Source of the DNA: an uncultured Parolsenella sp.
GTDB lineage: Bacteria; Actinomycetota; Coriobacteriia; Coriobacteriales; Atopobiaceae
Length of the DNA: 64,000 nucleotides
Direction of reading: 5' to 3'
Assembly: GCF_934660935.1 (NCBI RefSeq)
Contig: NZ_CAKUIH010000001.1
Span: 1 to 64,000, forward strand
The notes under the pieces are model-generated. The model made no database searches, was not told the origin of the DNA, and saw only the letters and a list, made by a program, of their open reading frames with translations. Below are positions 44,928 through 54,626 of the stretch, one piece after another; positions within the stretch are counted from its first letter, which is position 1; every line of letters starts with the position of its first letter. Both the position numbers and the translations under genes were made by a program.

Positions 44928-47492
44928 ATGTGCGACGAGAAGACTAACGATAGGTACGAGTTCCCCGCCTATGACGCTCAGGCCATTGAGGAGAAGTGGC
45001 AGCGCGTCTGGGCCGAGGAAGGCACCTACAAGACCGACGAGGATCCCAGCAAGCCCAAGAAGTACGTGCTGGAGATGTTCCCGTACCCTTCCGGTGACCT
45101 TCACATGGGTCACGCCCGCAACTACACCATCGGCGATGCCATGGCTCGCCAGGCTCGCATGCGCGGCTTCGACGTGCTTCACCCCATTGGATTCGACGCC
45201 TTTGGCCTTCCCGCGGAGAACGCGGCTATCAAGCACAACACCCAGGCTGGCAAGTGGACGTACCAGAACATGGATAATGCCCTCGCCACCATGCGCCGCA
45301 TGGGCTTCTCCTATGACTACGACCGTCTCGTCCGCACCTGTGATCCCGAGTATTACAAGTGGGGCCAGTGGATGTTCCTCAAGATGTGGGAGAAGGGTCT
45401 TGCCTATCGCGCCACATCTCCGGTGAACTGGTGCCCCAAGTGCCAGACGGTCCTCGCCAACGAGCAGGTCGTCGATGGCAAGTGCTGGCGTTGCGGCTCC
45501 GTGCCCGAGAAACGCGAGCTCTCCCAGTGGTACCTCAAGATCACTGACTATGCGCAGGAGCTCCTTGACGACCTCGACAAGCTCGAGGGCTGGCCTGAGA
45601 ACGTCAAGGCCCAGCAGCGCAACTGGATCGGCCGTTCCGAGGGCGCGGAGATCGACTTCACCCTTGCCGCCGAGGACGGCGTGACGCCCACTGATCGCAA
45701 GATCACCGTCTTCACCACCCGCGCCGACACCCTCTTCGGCGTCTCGTTCTTCCTGCTTCCGCCCGAGAGCCCGCTTGCCGCGGAGCTTGTCGCCGGCACC
45801 GAGCACGAGGCTGCCTTCAAGGAGCTCAAGGCCGCCACGGAGAAGGTCTCCAACGTCGACCGCCAGGGCTCTGAGCGCGAGAAGCACGGCATCTTCACCG
45901 GCCGTTATGTCATCAACCCGATCAACGGCCGCCCGGCCCCCATCTGGGTCGCAGACTACGTCCTCATGGACTATGGCACCGGTGCCGTCATGGGCGTGCC
46001 CTGCGGCGACCAGCGCGACTTCGACTTCGCCAAGAAGTACGGCCTCGAGATCGCGCCGATCATCTGCGAGAAGGACGACCCCCTCTACGAGGAGCTCAAG
46101 GACGAGCGTGAGCTTCGCGTCACGTCCGTCGACTGGGACCACGCCATGGTCGCCGAGGGTTACCTCGTCCAGTCCGGCGAGTTCACCGGCCTCAAGGGCG
46201 GCAAGCACTCTGAGGCAGTGGACGCCATCCTCGGCTGGCTCTCCGAGCGCGGCCTTGGCCGTGCGAAGGTCCAGTTCCGTCTCCGCGACTGGCTCATCAG
46301 CCGTCAGCGCTACTGGGGCAACCCCATCCCGATGATCCACTGCGACTGCTGCGGCGACGTCCCCGTCCCGTATGACCAGCTGCCGGTCACCCTGCCCGAG
46401 AACCTCGACCTTGGTGCCGGCGAGACCCTCGCCGAGTACGCCCCCTTCTATGAGACGACGTGCCCCAAGTGCGGTAAGCCCGCGAAGCGCATCACGGACA
46501 CGATGGACACCTTCACGTGCTCCAGCTGGTACTACCTGCGCTATTGCGATCCGCACAATACCGAGCTCCCGTTCTCCAAGGAGTCGGTTGATCGCTGGAT
46601 GCCCGTCGACAACTACATCGGCGGCATCGAGCACGCGATCCTCCACCTTCTCTATAGCCGCTTCTGGACCAAGGTCCTTCGCGATCTCGGCATGATTGAC
46701 GCCGACGAGCCCTTCACCAACCTGCTCTGCCAGGGCATGGTCAAGGACGAGAACGGTGAGACCATGTCCAAGTCCAAGGGCAACGTCGTGCCGCCCTCCA
46801 GCGTCATCGGGCCCTTCGGCGCGGACACCATGCGCCTCGTTATCCTCTTCATCGCCCCGCCCGAGAAGGACTTCGATTGGGACGAGAAGGCCGTTGCCGG
46901 CGCCAATCGCTTCATCAAGCGCGCCTGGTCGATCGTATGGCAGCTCTCCGAGGGCGCCCAGGCTGGTGACTTCGACCACACGAAGCTCGATGGCCAGGCG
47001 GCCGAGCTCTTCCGCACGCTCAACGGCCTTGGCGCCCGTTGCACGGCCGACTATGATCGCGGCCAGTTCAACACCGCCATCTCCGCGGTCATGGAGATCG
47101 TGAACGCCGCGAGCAAGTACCTCATCGAGACCCCGGCCGATGAGCGCAACCACGAGCTGGACTATCGCGTCGCCCACGACATCGTGGCGATTCTCGCACC
47201 CATCTGCCCGCACTGGGCCGAGGAGCTCTACCACGAGGCCCTGCACCTCACCGGCTCCGTCTACAACGAGCCGTGGCCGGAGTTCGACGTCGAGCTCTCT
47301 CGCGCCGACACCGTCGAGATCGCCGTTCAGGTCATGGGCAAGGTTCGTGCCCGCGTGAATGTCGCCGCTGACGCCAGTCGCGAGGACCTTGAGAAGGCCG
47401 CCCTTGAGGCCGTCGCCTCCCAGATCGAGGGCAAGACCGTTCGCAAGGTCGTCGTCGTTCCCGGCAAGCTCGTCAACGTCGTCGCCAATTAG
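44928..47492 (+). CDS. leuS: leucyl-tRNA synthetase
   Basis: An 854-residue class I synthetase charging tRNA-Leu. HIGH appears as DLHMGHARNYTIGD near residue 50 and KMSKS as TMSKSKGN near 610. The zinc-1 knuckle has CPKC and CWRC pairs. The CP1 editing domain carries FTTRADTLFG and the conserved Asp in VMGVPCGDQRDF (here Gly-Asp in place of the common Ala-His, within normal variation for this region or possibly altered editing). GGAGG lies eight bases before the ATG at 44928. No T-box is seen upstream. Confidence 0.96.
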   Translation: MCDEKTNDRYEFPAYDAQAIEEKWQRVWAEEGTYKTDEDPSKPKKYVLEMFPYPSGDLHMGHARNYTIGDAMARQARMRGFDVLHPIGFDAFGLPAENAAIKHNTQAGKWTYQNMDNALATMRRMGFSYDYDRLVRTCDPEYYKWGQWMFLKMWEKGLAYRATSPVNWCPKCQTVLANEQVVDGKCWRCGSVPEKRELSQWYLKITDYAQELLDDLDKLEGWPENVKAQQRNWIGRSEGAEIDFTLAAEDGVTPTDRKITVFTTRADTLFGVSFFLLPPESPLAAELVAGTEHEAAFKELKAATEKVSNVDRQGSEREKHGIFTGRYVINPINGRPAPIWVADYVLMDYGTGAVMGVPCGDQRDFDFAKKYGLEIAPIICEKDDPLYEELKDERELRVTSVDWDHAMVAEGYLVQSGEFTGLKGGKHSEAVDAILGWLSERGLGRAKVQFRLRDWLISRQRYWGNPIPMIHCDCCGDVPVPYDQLPVTLPENLDLGAGETLAEYAPFYETTCPKCGKPAKRITDTMDTFTCSSWYYLRYCDPHNTELPFSKESVDRWMPVDNYIGGIEHAILHLLYSRFWTKVLRDLGMIDADEPFTNLLCQGMVKDENGETMSKSKGNVVPPSSVIGPFGADTMRLVILFIAPPEKDFDWDEKAVAGANRFIKRAWSIVWQLSEGAQAGDFDHTKLDGQAAELFRTLNGLGARCTADYDRGQFNTAISAVMEIVNAASKYLIETPADERNHELDYRVAHDIVAILAPICPHWAEELYHEALHLTGSVYNEPWPEFDVELSRADTVEIAVQVMGKVRARVNVAADASREDLEKAALEAVASQIEGKTVRKVVVVPGKLVNVVAN

Positions 47493-47501
47493 TCCGTCTA
47501 T

Positions 47502-47524
47502 GCGGGGCGCTTCTTGCGCCCCGC
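47502..47524 (+). terminator. hairpin after leuS
   Basis: GCGGGGCGC (47502-47510) and GCGCCCCGC (47516-47524) form a perfect nine-base stem with a TTCTT loop. There is no U-run, so read-through into the PASTA gene is likely. Confidence 0.55.
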
Positions 47525-47550
47525 CGTCATGTTATGAGGTGAGGTCGGTC

Positions 47551-48120
47551 ATGAAGTGTCCGCATTGCGGTCGTGACCTTGGTGAAGGTCTGCTTCCCAC
47601 TCGCTGTCCCGGTTGCGGGAGCGCCTTGTCTGGCGCCAAGAGGGGGCATAGGGCCAATCGTCACGAGCAGCGCGCGTCCGCCGACCTCGCCGCCGCCTCT
47701 CGCAGGAGTGTCGAGGGCCTTTCCGGCATGGGCGCGGGCCGTCGCTCTCGCGGGGAGACGGGCAAGCGCGTCGCTCGTCTTTTCCTTGGCTTTCTGCTGG
47801 TCGCGGTGTTCTGCTGCCTGGTCTTCTTCATGGCCTATCGCGCCGAGCTCATTGGCGGCAGGACAATCCCCAACGTCGTCGGCTCTGGCACCGAGCAGGC
47901 GACTTCTCGCCTCTCTGACAAGGGCTTTAACGTCGGGGTGAACGAGGTGGAGTCGACCGAGCAGCTAACCGGTCGCGTTATCTCGACCAACCCGCCCGCC
48001 GGCACGCGTGCCGACAAGGGCTCGACCGTGACCATCGACGTTGCGAAGAACCCCGAGACAGCGGCTGCGAGCGATGCCCCGGTAACAGCCGAGGAGTCCG
48101 TCACGGAGGCGGGGGAGTAG
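47551..48120 (+). CDS. zinc-ribbon membrane protein with one PASTA domain
   Basis: A 189-residue protein. The N-terminal zinc ribbon (CPHCG and CPGCG, residues 3-23) is cytoplasmic, a membrane helix spans about residues 75-97, and a single PASTA domain follows (IPNVVGSGTEQATSRL to STVTIDV). PASTA domains bind peptidoglycan fragments or beta-lactams in Ser/Thr kinases and PBPs; here no kinase or transpeptidase domain is attached. The C-terminal tail is Ala/Glu-rich. Function is unknown; sensing or anchoring at the wall is possible. Confidence 0.82.
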   Translation: MKCPHCGRDLGEGLLPTRCPGCGSALSGAKRGHRANRHEQRASADLAAASRRSVEGLSGMGAGRRSRGETGKRVARLFLGFLLVAVFCCLVFFMAYRAELIGGRTIPNVVGSGTEQATSRLSDKGFNVGVNEVESTEQLTGRVISTNPPAGTRADKGSTVTIDVAKNPETAAASDAPVTAEESVTEAGE

Positions 48121-48416
48121 CGCTTCTCTTGCGAGTGGCGTCTCTTTTGCCTGACGAGGACACTCCGGAGGCTCCGGTGCGAATCGCTTTTCCACCGATC
48201 CACATCTGAGCAAGGTTTCGCGAGGAGGATGCGAGTTGTGTGCTCGACTTGTGACATATCTGCACACATAAAATGCATCTTGACGTGTTACCTGCCTGTT
48301 TATTAAACTGTCACCGATAAGAGTACTTGATTGAGGGATGTGGGGTGGAGTTTTCGCCCCGCATCTCTTTGTGTGTAAGCGGGGGTTATACGCTCCGCGC
48401 TAGGAAGGAGGGTCAC
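48121..48416 (+). other. upstream region of the rimP-nusA-infB cluster
   Basis: No gene is seen in this 296-base gap. The AT-rich segment 48250-48310 contains TTGACG (48280-48285) and TATTAA (48301-48306), spaced 15 bases, as a weak promoter candidate for the long cluster. AAGGAGG before 48417 is the rimP ribosome site. Confidence 0.4.
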
Positions 48417-48953
48417 ATGGCAGAGGACAAGGCCGCGGCAATCCTCGACGTCCTCGAGGTCGCTGGCGCCCAGCATGGCATCGACGTCGTTGACGTGGAG
48501 GTCGTTGGCGCCACCAAGGCCCCTACGGTTCGCGTCCGCATCGACTGGGCCTATGACCCGGAGAACGCGGAGGGGGGCACCATCTCGCTCGATGACGTCG
48601 CCGCTCAGACCGAGTGGGTCTCCGAGGTCCTCGACGCGTTCGATCCGTTCGCCGGCTCCTACACCCTCGAGGTGAGCTCGCCGGGTCTCGATCGCCCGCT
48701 TCGTCGCGAGAGCGACTTTGAGCGCTTCGCTGGCGAGACCGTCGCCCTCACGACGACTGCGGTCGAGGGCCGTCGCCGTTTCTCCGGCAAGCTTGTTGGC
48801 ATCCGTGACGGCTCCGTCGTCATCGCCGATGACGAGGGTGAGGTCGAGATTCCCCTCTCCGAGGTGCGTCGCTGCACCATCAAGCCCACCTTCGAGAAGG
48901 GTGAGAAGAAGTCCTTCGACAAGCCCAAGAAGGGCAAGGCGCAGAAGGCCTAA
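48417..48953 (+). CDS. rimP: ribosome maturation factor RimP
   Basis: A 178-residue factor for 30S subunit assembly. The N-terminal domain shows VVDVEVVGATKAPTVRVRID and the conserved EVSSPGLDRPL motif; the C-terminal SH3-like domain follows (SGKLVGIRDGSVVI). The Lys-rich tail is an extension. AAGGAGG precedes the ATG. It opens a cluster running through rpoD in the same orientation. A small hairpin (ATGGC/GCCAT, 49002-49016) lies in the gap to nusA. Confidence 0.95.
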   Translation: MAEDKAAAILDVLEVAGAQHGIDVVDVEVVGATKAPTVRVRIDWAYDPENAEGGTISLDDVAAQTEWVSEVLDAFDPFAGSYTLEVSSPGLDRPLRRESDFERFAGETVALTTTAVEGRRRFSGKLVGIRDGSVVIADDEGEVEIPLSEVRRCTIKPTFEKGEKKSFDKPKKGKAQKA

Positions 48954-49043
48954 CGGCTTTCGTTCGCGGGTTTGCCCGTTTCGCACTCAGTTTGGATACG
49001 AATGGCCTAGAGCCATATGAGAGATAACCAGGAAGGAACGCAC

Positions 49044-50303
49044 ATGGCATCTGAGATGATGGAAGCCCTGATGATGCTCTGCCAGGAGAAGCACATCGAC
49101 GAGCTCTACCTGCTCGACCGCCTCGAGCAGTCGCTCGCCGCGAGCTACGCCAACGTCATGCACCTCGACTTCGGCGCCAAGGTCACCATTGACCGCACCA
49201 CCGGCAAGATCTACGTCTACAAGCTCATCCCGAAGGATGACTCGATGGACGAGGAGGGCAACTACACCGAGTTCGACGAGGTCGACGTTACGCCTAAGGA
49301 CACGAGCCGCATCGCCGCGCAGCACGCCAAGGCCGAGATCAACGCCATCGTCCGCAACGCCGCTCGCGAGCAGATCTACGAGGAGTTCTCCGCTCGCGTC
49401 GGTGACATCATCACCGGTACCGTCCTCCAGTCCACGCCTGACTTCACGATCGTCAAGATTCGCGAGGGCGTCGAGGCCGAGCTCCCGCACTTCGATCGCA
49501 AGCGTCACCCGGAGGAGCGCAACGAGCGTCCGGCTGGCGAGCGCTACAGCCACAACCAGCGCATCAAGGCCGTCATCATCGACGTCCGCGACCCGAACGC
49601 CACCGTGCAGCCCGTCCGCGGCGAGCACTCCCGCCCGTCCATCGTCGTGAGCCGCACCCACCCGGAGCTCCTCCGTCGCCTCTTCGAGCTCGAGGTCCCC
49701 GAGATTTACGACGGCGTCGTCGAGGTCCGCTCCATCGCTCGTGAGGCCGGTGTCCGCTCCAAGGTCGCCGTCTCCTCCCTCGATGACCGCCTCGATCCGG
49801 TCGGTGCCTGCGTCGGCCCCAAGGGCAGCCGCGTGCGCACCGTCGTGGGCGAGCTCCGTGGCGAGCGTGTCGACGTCGTCCTGTGGAGCGACGACCCGGC
49901 TCGCTGCGTCGCCAACGCGCTCTCCCCGGCGAAGGTCTCCCGCGTCCTGTTTGACGAGGACACCAACTACGCCACCGTCATCGTCCCGGATGACCAGCTG
50001 TCCCTCGCCATCGGCAAGGAGGGTCAGAACGCCCGCCTCGCCGCTCGCCTGACCGGCATGCACATCGACATCAAGAACGAGTCGCTCGCCGCCGGCATGC
50101 TCGAGGGCATCTCCGCGCCTTCTGCCGAGCCCGAGGACCTCATCGACGTCGACGAGGCTCATCGCTGCGAGTATGTCGGCGCCAACGGTGTCCGCTGCCG
50201 CAACATGGCTCGCCCCAACTCCCGCTACTGCGGCGTCCACGAGGCCATTGCCCTTGCCGGCGACGACGTCGAGGTCTCCGACGACCCGGACTCCCTGATT
50301 TAG
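49044..50303 (+). CDS. nusA: transcription termination/antitermination factor NusA with C-terminal Cys/His extension
   Basis: A 419-residue RNA polymerase-associated factor. Domains in order: NTD (residues 1-125), S1 (about 135-200; GDIITGTVLQ), KH1 and KH2 (about 205-350; DPVGACVGPKGSRV, SLAIGKEGQNARLAARLTG). It lacks the acidic repeats of enteric NusA. After KH2 comes a linker and a short C-x9-C-x10-C-x2-H motif (Cys375, Cys385, Cys396, His399) that looks like a zinc-binding element and is not part of standard NusA. GGAAGGAAC precedes the ATG. ylxR, usually next, is absent. Confidence 0.95.
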   Translation: MASEMMEALMMLCQEKHIDELYLLDRLEQSLAASYANVMHLDFGAKVTIDRTTGKIYVYKLIPKDDSMDEEGNYTEFDEVDVTPKDTSRIAAQHAKAEINAIVRNAAREQIYEEFSARVGDIITGTVLQSTPDFTIVKIREGVEAELPHFDRKRHPEERNERPAGERYSHNQRIKAVIIDVRDPNATVQPVRGEHSRPSIVVSRTHPELLRRLFELEVPEIYDGVVEVRSIAREAGVRSKVAVSSLDDRLDPVGACVGPKGSRVRTVVGELRGERVDVVLWSDDPARCVANALSPAKVSRVLFDEDTNYATVIVPDDQLSLAIGKEGQNARLAARLTGMHIDIKNESLAAGMLEGISAPSAEPEDLIDVDEAHRCEYVGANGVRCRNMARPNSRYCGVHEAIALAGDDVEVSDDPDSLI

Positions 50304-50342
50304 GACGCTCGAGCCCAGACGGCTCACTTGACTTGAAACCCC

Positions 50343-50370
50343 GCGGGCAAGACCCGCACTGATTGCCCGC
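50343..50370 (+). other. alternative stem-loops before infB
   Basis: GCGGGCAA (50343-50350) can pair with TTGCCCGC (50363-50370), or its first five bases with CCCGC inside the loop. The two folds exclude each other and end two bases before the infB ribosome site AGGAAGG. Effect on initiation is inferred. Confidence 0.45.
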
Positions 50371-50387
50371 ACAGGAAGGTAGGTCAC

Positions 50388-53003
50388 ATGGCAAAGACCC
50401 GCGTACATGACCTTGCCAAGGAATTTGGCATGACGAGCAAGGAGATGCTCGGCCACCTCGCCGACATGAAGATCCCGGCGAAGTCCGCCTCGAGCACCCT
50501 CGAGGATGCCTACGTCTCGATGATTCGTAAGAAGATGGCTCCGATCCTCGAGGCCCGCGCCGCGGAGATCGAGGCTGCCAAGCAGGCCGAGGCCGAGGAG
50601 AAGGCCAAGGCCGAGGCCGAGGAGCGCGCCCGCGCCGAGGAGGAGCGTCTCGAGGCCGAGAAGCGCCGCGAGGCCGAGCGTGCCAAGGAGGCCGAGGAGC
50701 GTGCTCGCCTCGAGGCCGAGCGCAAGCGCAAGGAAGAGGAGCGCGCCGAGGCCGAGCGCAAGCGCAAGGAAGAGGAGGAGCGCAATCGCGTCCGCGACAA
50801 CGCCCCCAAGTCCGTGCCTTCTATGACCAGCCTGCTCGACCAGATCGCCCAGCAGGAGCAGATCCTCAAGGCTCAGCGCGAGGAGCAGGCCGCCAAGAAG
50901 GCCGAGGCCGCCCCGAGCCGTGCCCGTCGCGGCAACCAGCACACCTCCGCGAAGAGCGCCCCCAAGGACGAGGGTCCCGCCACGCCCGAGAAGGCCGCCG
51001 CTGCGCGCGGTCGCGGCAAGCGCAAGGGTCACGCCGATGATGACGGCGAGGATCGCTACAGCCGCATGGCCAAGGCAGCCGAGGAGTACAACCGCGAGCG
51101 CGTCCTCGAGGAGGCTCGCGCGAGCGTCGAGGAGGCGTCCCGCGAGTCGACCGGCCGCCGCAAGAAGCGCAAGGAGCGCCGCCAGAAGCAGGCCGAGCAG
51201 GCCGCCAAGGAGCAGGCGATCGAGGAGGCCATCGCCAACGACCAGAACGTCGCCGAGATTGGCATGGTCAAGGTCCCGACTGGCTCCACCGTCGCCGAGC
51301 TCGCCGAGCTGCTCGACGTTCCCGCCTCTGACATCGTCAAGCGCCTGTTCCTCCTGGGCAGCCCGCTCACGATGACGCAGTCCATGTCCGACGACCTTAT
51401 CGAGCTCGTCGCCGATGACCTCGGTCGCGAGGTCAAGGTCATGAGCAAGGAGGAGGAGAACTCCTTCACGTTCTACGACGATCCGGCTGACCTTCTCCCG
51501 CGTGCTCCCGTCGTGACTGTCATGGGCCACGTCGACCACGGCAAGACGTCGCTGCTCGACGCCATCCGCCACACCGGCGTTGCCAGCGGCGAGGCTGGCG
51601 GCATCACGCAGGCCATCGGTGCGTCCCAGGTCAAGATCGGCGACCGTACGATCACCTTCATCGACACCCCTGGTCACGAGACCTTCACCGCCATGCGTGC
51701 CCGTGGTGCCAAGGTGACGGACATCGTCATCCTGATCGTCGCCGCGGACGACGGCGTCATGCCCCAGACCGTCGAGTCGATCAACCACGCGAAGGCCGCC
51801 GGTGTGCCCATCATCGTGGCCGTCAACAAGATCGACAAGCCCGGCGCCAACCCCGACAGGGTCCGCCAGGAGCTCACCGAGTACGGCATCATCCCGGAGG
51901 AGTGGGGCGGACAGAACATGTTCGTCAACATCTCCGCGAAGAAGAAGATCGGCATCGATGAGCTTCTCGAGACCGTCCTTCTCCAGGCTGACGTTCTTGA
52001 ACTCAAGGCCAACCCGAACACCTTCGCGTCCGGCAACGTCCTCGAGGCCAAGCTCGATCGCGGCCGCGGCTCCGTCGCCACGGTCCTCGTGACCCGCGGC
52101 ACGCTCCACATCGGCGATTCCCTGGTTGCCGGCATGGCCTACGGCTCCGTCCGCGCCATGCTCGATCCGAAGGGCCGTCCGGTCACCGAGGCTGGCCCCT
52201 CTGACCCGGTCGAGATCCTCGGTCTCCAGAGCGTTCCTGCCGCCGGCGACGAGTTCCGCGTCTTCACCGAGGCCCGCGAGGCCCGCGCCCTCGCCGAGCA
52301 GCGCGCCCTCAAGGCCCGTATCGAGGAGCAGAACCGCGTCAAGCACGTCACGCTCGAGACACTCTTCTCCACGATGGAGGACGCCGAGGTCAAGGAGCTT
52401 AACCTCGTCATCAAGGCCGACGTCCAGGGTTCGATCGAGGCTCTTCAGGACTCCCTCGACAAGATGGACCAGTCCGAGGTCCGCATCAACACGATTCACT
52501 CCGCCGTCGGTGCCATCACCGAGACGGACGTCACCCTCGCCGACGCCTCCAATGCCATCATCATCGGCTTCGGCGTGCGTCCGGACGCCAAGGCTCGCTC
52601 CGCCGCTGAACACCAGGGCGTCGAGATTCGCTGCTACGACGTCATCTATAAGGCCCTCGAGGACCTCGATGCCGCCCGTATCGGCATGCTCAAGCCCACC
52701 GAGGTCGAGGTCTCCACGGGCATGGCGCTCGTCCTCGACACCTTCAAGGTTCCGAAGGTCGGCATTGCCGCTGGTGTCCGCGTCGAGGAAGGCGAGATCG
52801 CTGCTACCAACTCCGTGCGCCTCGTCCGTGACGGCATCGTCGTCTACAACGGCAAGATCGCGTCCCTGCGCCACTACAAGGAGGACGTCAAGACCCTCCG
52901 CAGCGGCCTCGAGGGCGGCATCGGCCTCGAGAACTTCCAGGACATCAAGCCTGGCGACCAGATCGAGGCCTACCGCATCGACGAGGTCGCGCGCACCGAG
53001 TAG
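50388..53003 (+). CDS. infB: translation initiation factor IF-2
   Basis: An 871-residue GTPase placing initiator tRNA on the 30S subunit. An N-terminal IF2-N domain (residues 1-50; [16 protein letters not shown]) precedes a highly charged Glu/Ala/Arg/Lys helical linker (about 55-290) and a second IF2-N-like segment (about 290-370). The G domain starts near 374 with [15 protein letters not shown] and NKID motifs, followed by domains II to IV. AGGAAGG precedes the ATG. A hairpin (53036-53060) separates it from rbfA. Confidence 0.97.
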   Translation: MAKTRVHDLAKEFGMTSKEMLGHLADMKIPAKSASSTLEDAYVSMIRKKMAPILEARAAEIEAAKQAEAEEKAKAEAEERARAEEERLEAEKRREAERAKEAEERARLEAERKRKEEERAEAERKRKEEEERNRVRDNAPKSVPSMTSLLDQIAQQEQILKAQREEQAAKKAEAAPSRARRGNQHTSAKSAPKDEGPATPEKAAAARGRGKRKGHADDDGEDRYSRMAKAAEEYNRERVLEEARASVEEASRESTGRRKKRKERRQKQAEQAAKEQAIEEAIANDQNVAEIGMVKVPTGSTVAELAELLDVPASDIVKRLFLLGSPLTMTQSMSDDLIELVADDLGREVKVMSKEEENSFTFYDDPADLLPRAPVVTVMGHVDHGKTSLLDAIRHTGVASGEAGGITQAIGASQVKIGDRTITFIDTPGHETFTAMRARGAKVTDIVILIVAADDGVMPQTVESINHAKAAGVPIIVAVNKIDKPGANPDRVRQELTEYGIIPEEWGGQNMFVNISAKKKIGIDELLETVLLQADVLELKANPNTFASGNVLEAKLDRGRGSVATVLVTRGTLHIGDSLVAGMAYGSVRAMLDPKGRPVTEAGPSDPVEILGLQSVPAAGDEFRVFTEAREARALAEQRALKARIEEQNRVKHVTLETLFSTMEDAEVKELNLVIKADVQGSIEALQDSLDKMDQSEVRINTIHSAVGAITETDVTLADASNAIIIGFGVRPDAKARSAAEHQGVEIRCYDVIYKALEDLDAARIGMLKPTEVEVSTGMALVLDTFKVPKVGIAAGVRVEEGEIAATNSVRLVRDGIVVYNGKIASLRHYKEDVKTLRSGLEGGIGLENFQDIKPGDQIEAYRIDEVARTE

Positions 53004-53085
53004 CCTCGGGCGGGTATAACGCTAGTAACGTACCTGGGGCGGCCCAACGTGGGTCGCCCCTACTTGACCAAAGAAGGTGGAAACG

Positions 53086-53538
53086 ATGAAGCAGAACTCC
53101 TCTTCGCGTAGGAACGGCGAGATTGCGCGTGAGAAGCTCGCCAGCATCCTCCTGTTCGAGATCTCCGACCCCGATCTCGAGCTTGTGACCCTCACTGGTT
53201 GCGAGGTGTCCGTCGACCGCTCCTTCGTTCGCGCCTACGTCTCCTGCGAGCCCGAGCGCTACGAGTCCGTCATGGCGGCACTGAATCGCGCCAAGGGTCG
53301 CCTCCGTTCGCTGCTTGGCCGTGCCCTCGGTTGGCGCGTGACCCCCGAGCTCGCCTTCTCTCTCGACACCACTACCGACGAGGCCGAGCGCATCGCCGTC
53401 GCCCTCGAGAACCGTCCTCCCACGATCGACGTCGAGAAGGACGAGTTCGGCTATCCCATCGTCGATGGCGCCGGGGACGATGAGGACGCCGATGGCGCTG
53501 ATGATGTCGACGCTCTCGAAGAGGACGCTGAGGCTTAA
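53086..53538 (+). CDS. rbfA: ribosome-binding factor A
   Basis: A 150-residue KH-fold factor for 30S maturation. The N-terminal IAREKLASILLFEISDPDL segment and VSVDRSFVRAYVS match RbfA; PELAFSLDTT is the usual C-terminal core. An extra 40-residue tail is very acidic (DDEDADGADD). The ATG at 53086 is preferred to the in-frame GTG at 53077, which lies in the ribosome site GAAGGTGG. It follows the normal infB-rbfA order. Confidence 0.93.
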   Translation: MKQNSSSRRNGEIAREKLASILLFEISDPDLELVTLTGCEVSVDRSFVRAYVSCEPERYESVMAALNRAKGRLRSLLGRALGWRVTPELAFSLDTTTDEAERIAVALENRPPTIDVEKDEFGYPIVDGAGDDEDADGADDVDALEEDAEA

Positions 53539-53541
53539 ACC

Positions 53542-54618
53542 ATGAACGTAGGGGACGAGAAGGTCTTCTCAGAACAACGAGAGAAGTTCGCGCAGGTGGC
53601 GGCACTCATTGATGCTGCGACCGAGATTGTCATCTGCGCGCACACCAACCCGGACGGCGACGCCCTGGGTTCTGGCCTTGCGCTCGCGCAGCTCATCTCC
53701 CAGCACTGGGAGGGCAAGCACGTCACGAACCTGCTCGCAGACAACGACCCTGTGCCGCGCCTGTACCGCTTCCTCCCTGGGGCGGACTCCTTCGTTCGCG
53801 CAAGCGCGTATGAGGGCAACCCTGACCTCTTCATCATTGTCGACCTATCCGTTGCCTCGCGTTTGAATCAAGCCCAGGCGGTGCTCGAGCGCAGCGCTCA
53901 TGTCGCGGTCCTTGACCACCATCCGTCCACGACGCCTTTCGGCGACGTTGCGCTCATTCGTCCTGACGCGGCCGCTGCCGGCGTGATCATCGCGGAGTTC
54001 GCGCTTGCGATGGGAGCCACGATCACTCCCGATATCGCCAACTGCCTGTTCTGCGCGATCGTGACGGATACGGGCCGCTTCCAGTACCAGAACGCGGATT
54101 CCGAGGCGTTCGAGTGCGCCAGCATGCTTGTGGATGCGGGCGCGTCGCCTTCGCTCATCTCGCTCAACGTCTATCAGAGCTTCAGGCTCGCCTACCTCCA
54201 CCTCGAGAGCGTGGTCATGGGCAGGATTGTGACGTTCGAGCACGGGCGTATCGCCTACAGCTACGCCACGAGGAAGGACCTTGAGCGTACGGGCGCCTTG
54301 CCTGACGAGTGCGACGGCCTCATCGACGTCGTTCGTAGCGTCGAGGGTTCCGAGCTCGCCCTCTTCCTCAAGGAGACGCCGGACGGCCTCATTCGCGGCA
54401 ACCTGCGCTCCAAGGGAGACCATGACATATCCGGCGTCGCGCGCGCCTTCGGGGGAGGTGGCCACAAAGCCGCGTCCGGCTTCACGACGGACATGGGCAT
54501 CGATGCCACGCTCGCCGCGGTCCTGCCGCTCATGCGAGCCGTCCTCGCCGCGGGTCCCGGCGAGAGTCCCGGCCCCATCGCTCGACAGCTATCGTTGAAC
54601 ATCGACCGAGAGGCATAA
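53542..54618 (+). CDS. DHH-family phosphoesterase (NrnA-like oligoribonuclease/pAp phosphatase)
   Basis: A 358-residue bifunctional-type enzyme that degrades short RNA oligomers and 3'-phosphoadenosine 5'-phosphate. The metal motifs are AHTNPDGDALGSG, VDLS and the eponymous DHHPST, and the DHHA1 domain ends in GGGHKAASGF. It starts three bases after the rbfA stop, as in many Gram-positive rbfA-nrnA-truB clusters, which supports the NrnA assignment. Confidence 0.92.
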   Translation: MNVGDEKVFSEQREKFAQVAALIDAATEIVICAHTNPDGDALGSGLALAQLISQHWEGKHVTNLLADNDPVPRLYRFLPGADSFVRASAYEGNPDLFIIVDLSVASRLNQAQAVLERSAHVAVLDHHPSTTPFGDVALIRPDAAAAGVIIAEFALAMGATITPDIANCLFCAIVTDTGRFQYQNADSEAFECASMLVDAGASPSLISLNVYQSFRLAYLHLESVVMGRIVTFEHGRIAYSYATRKDLERTGALPDECDGLIDVVRSVEGSELALFLKETPDGLIRGNLRSKGDHDISGVARAFGGGGHKAASGFTTDMGIDATLAAVLPLMRAVLAAGPGESPGPIARQLSLNIDREA

Positions 54619-54626
54619 CGACACCT

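Noticed and set aside
48160..48200. tRNA-like segment GGTGCGAATCGC upstream of rimP
   Set aside because: It resembles a T-loop, but no acceptor, D or anticodon stems can be formed around it.
48987..52874. Minus-strand open frame of 1295 codons opposite nusA and infB
   Set aside because: Antisense to two certain genes; Leu/Gly/Asp/Val-rich composition without any family motif.
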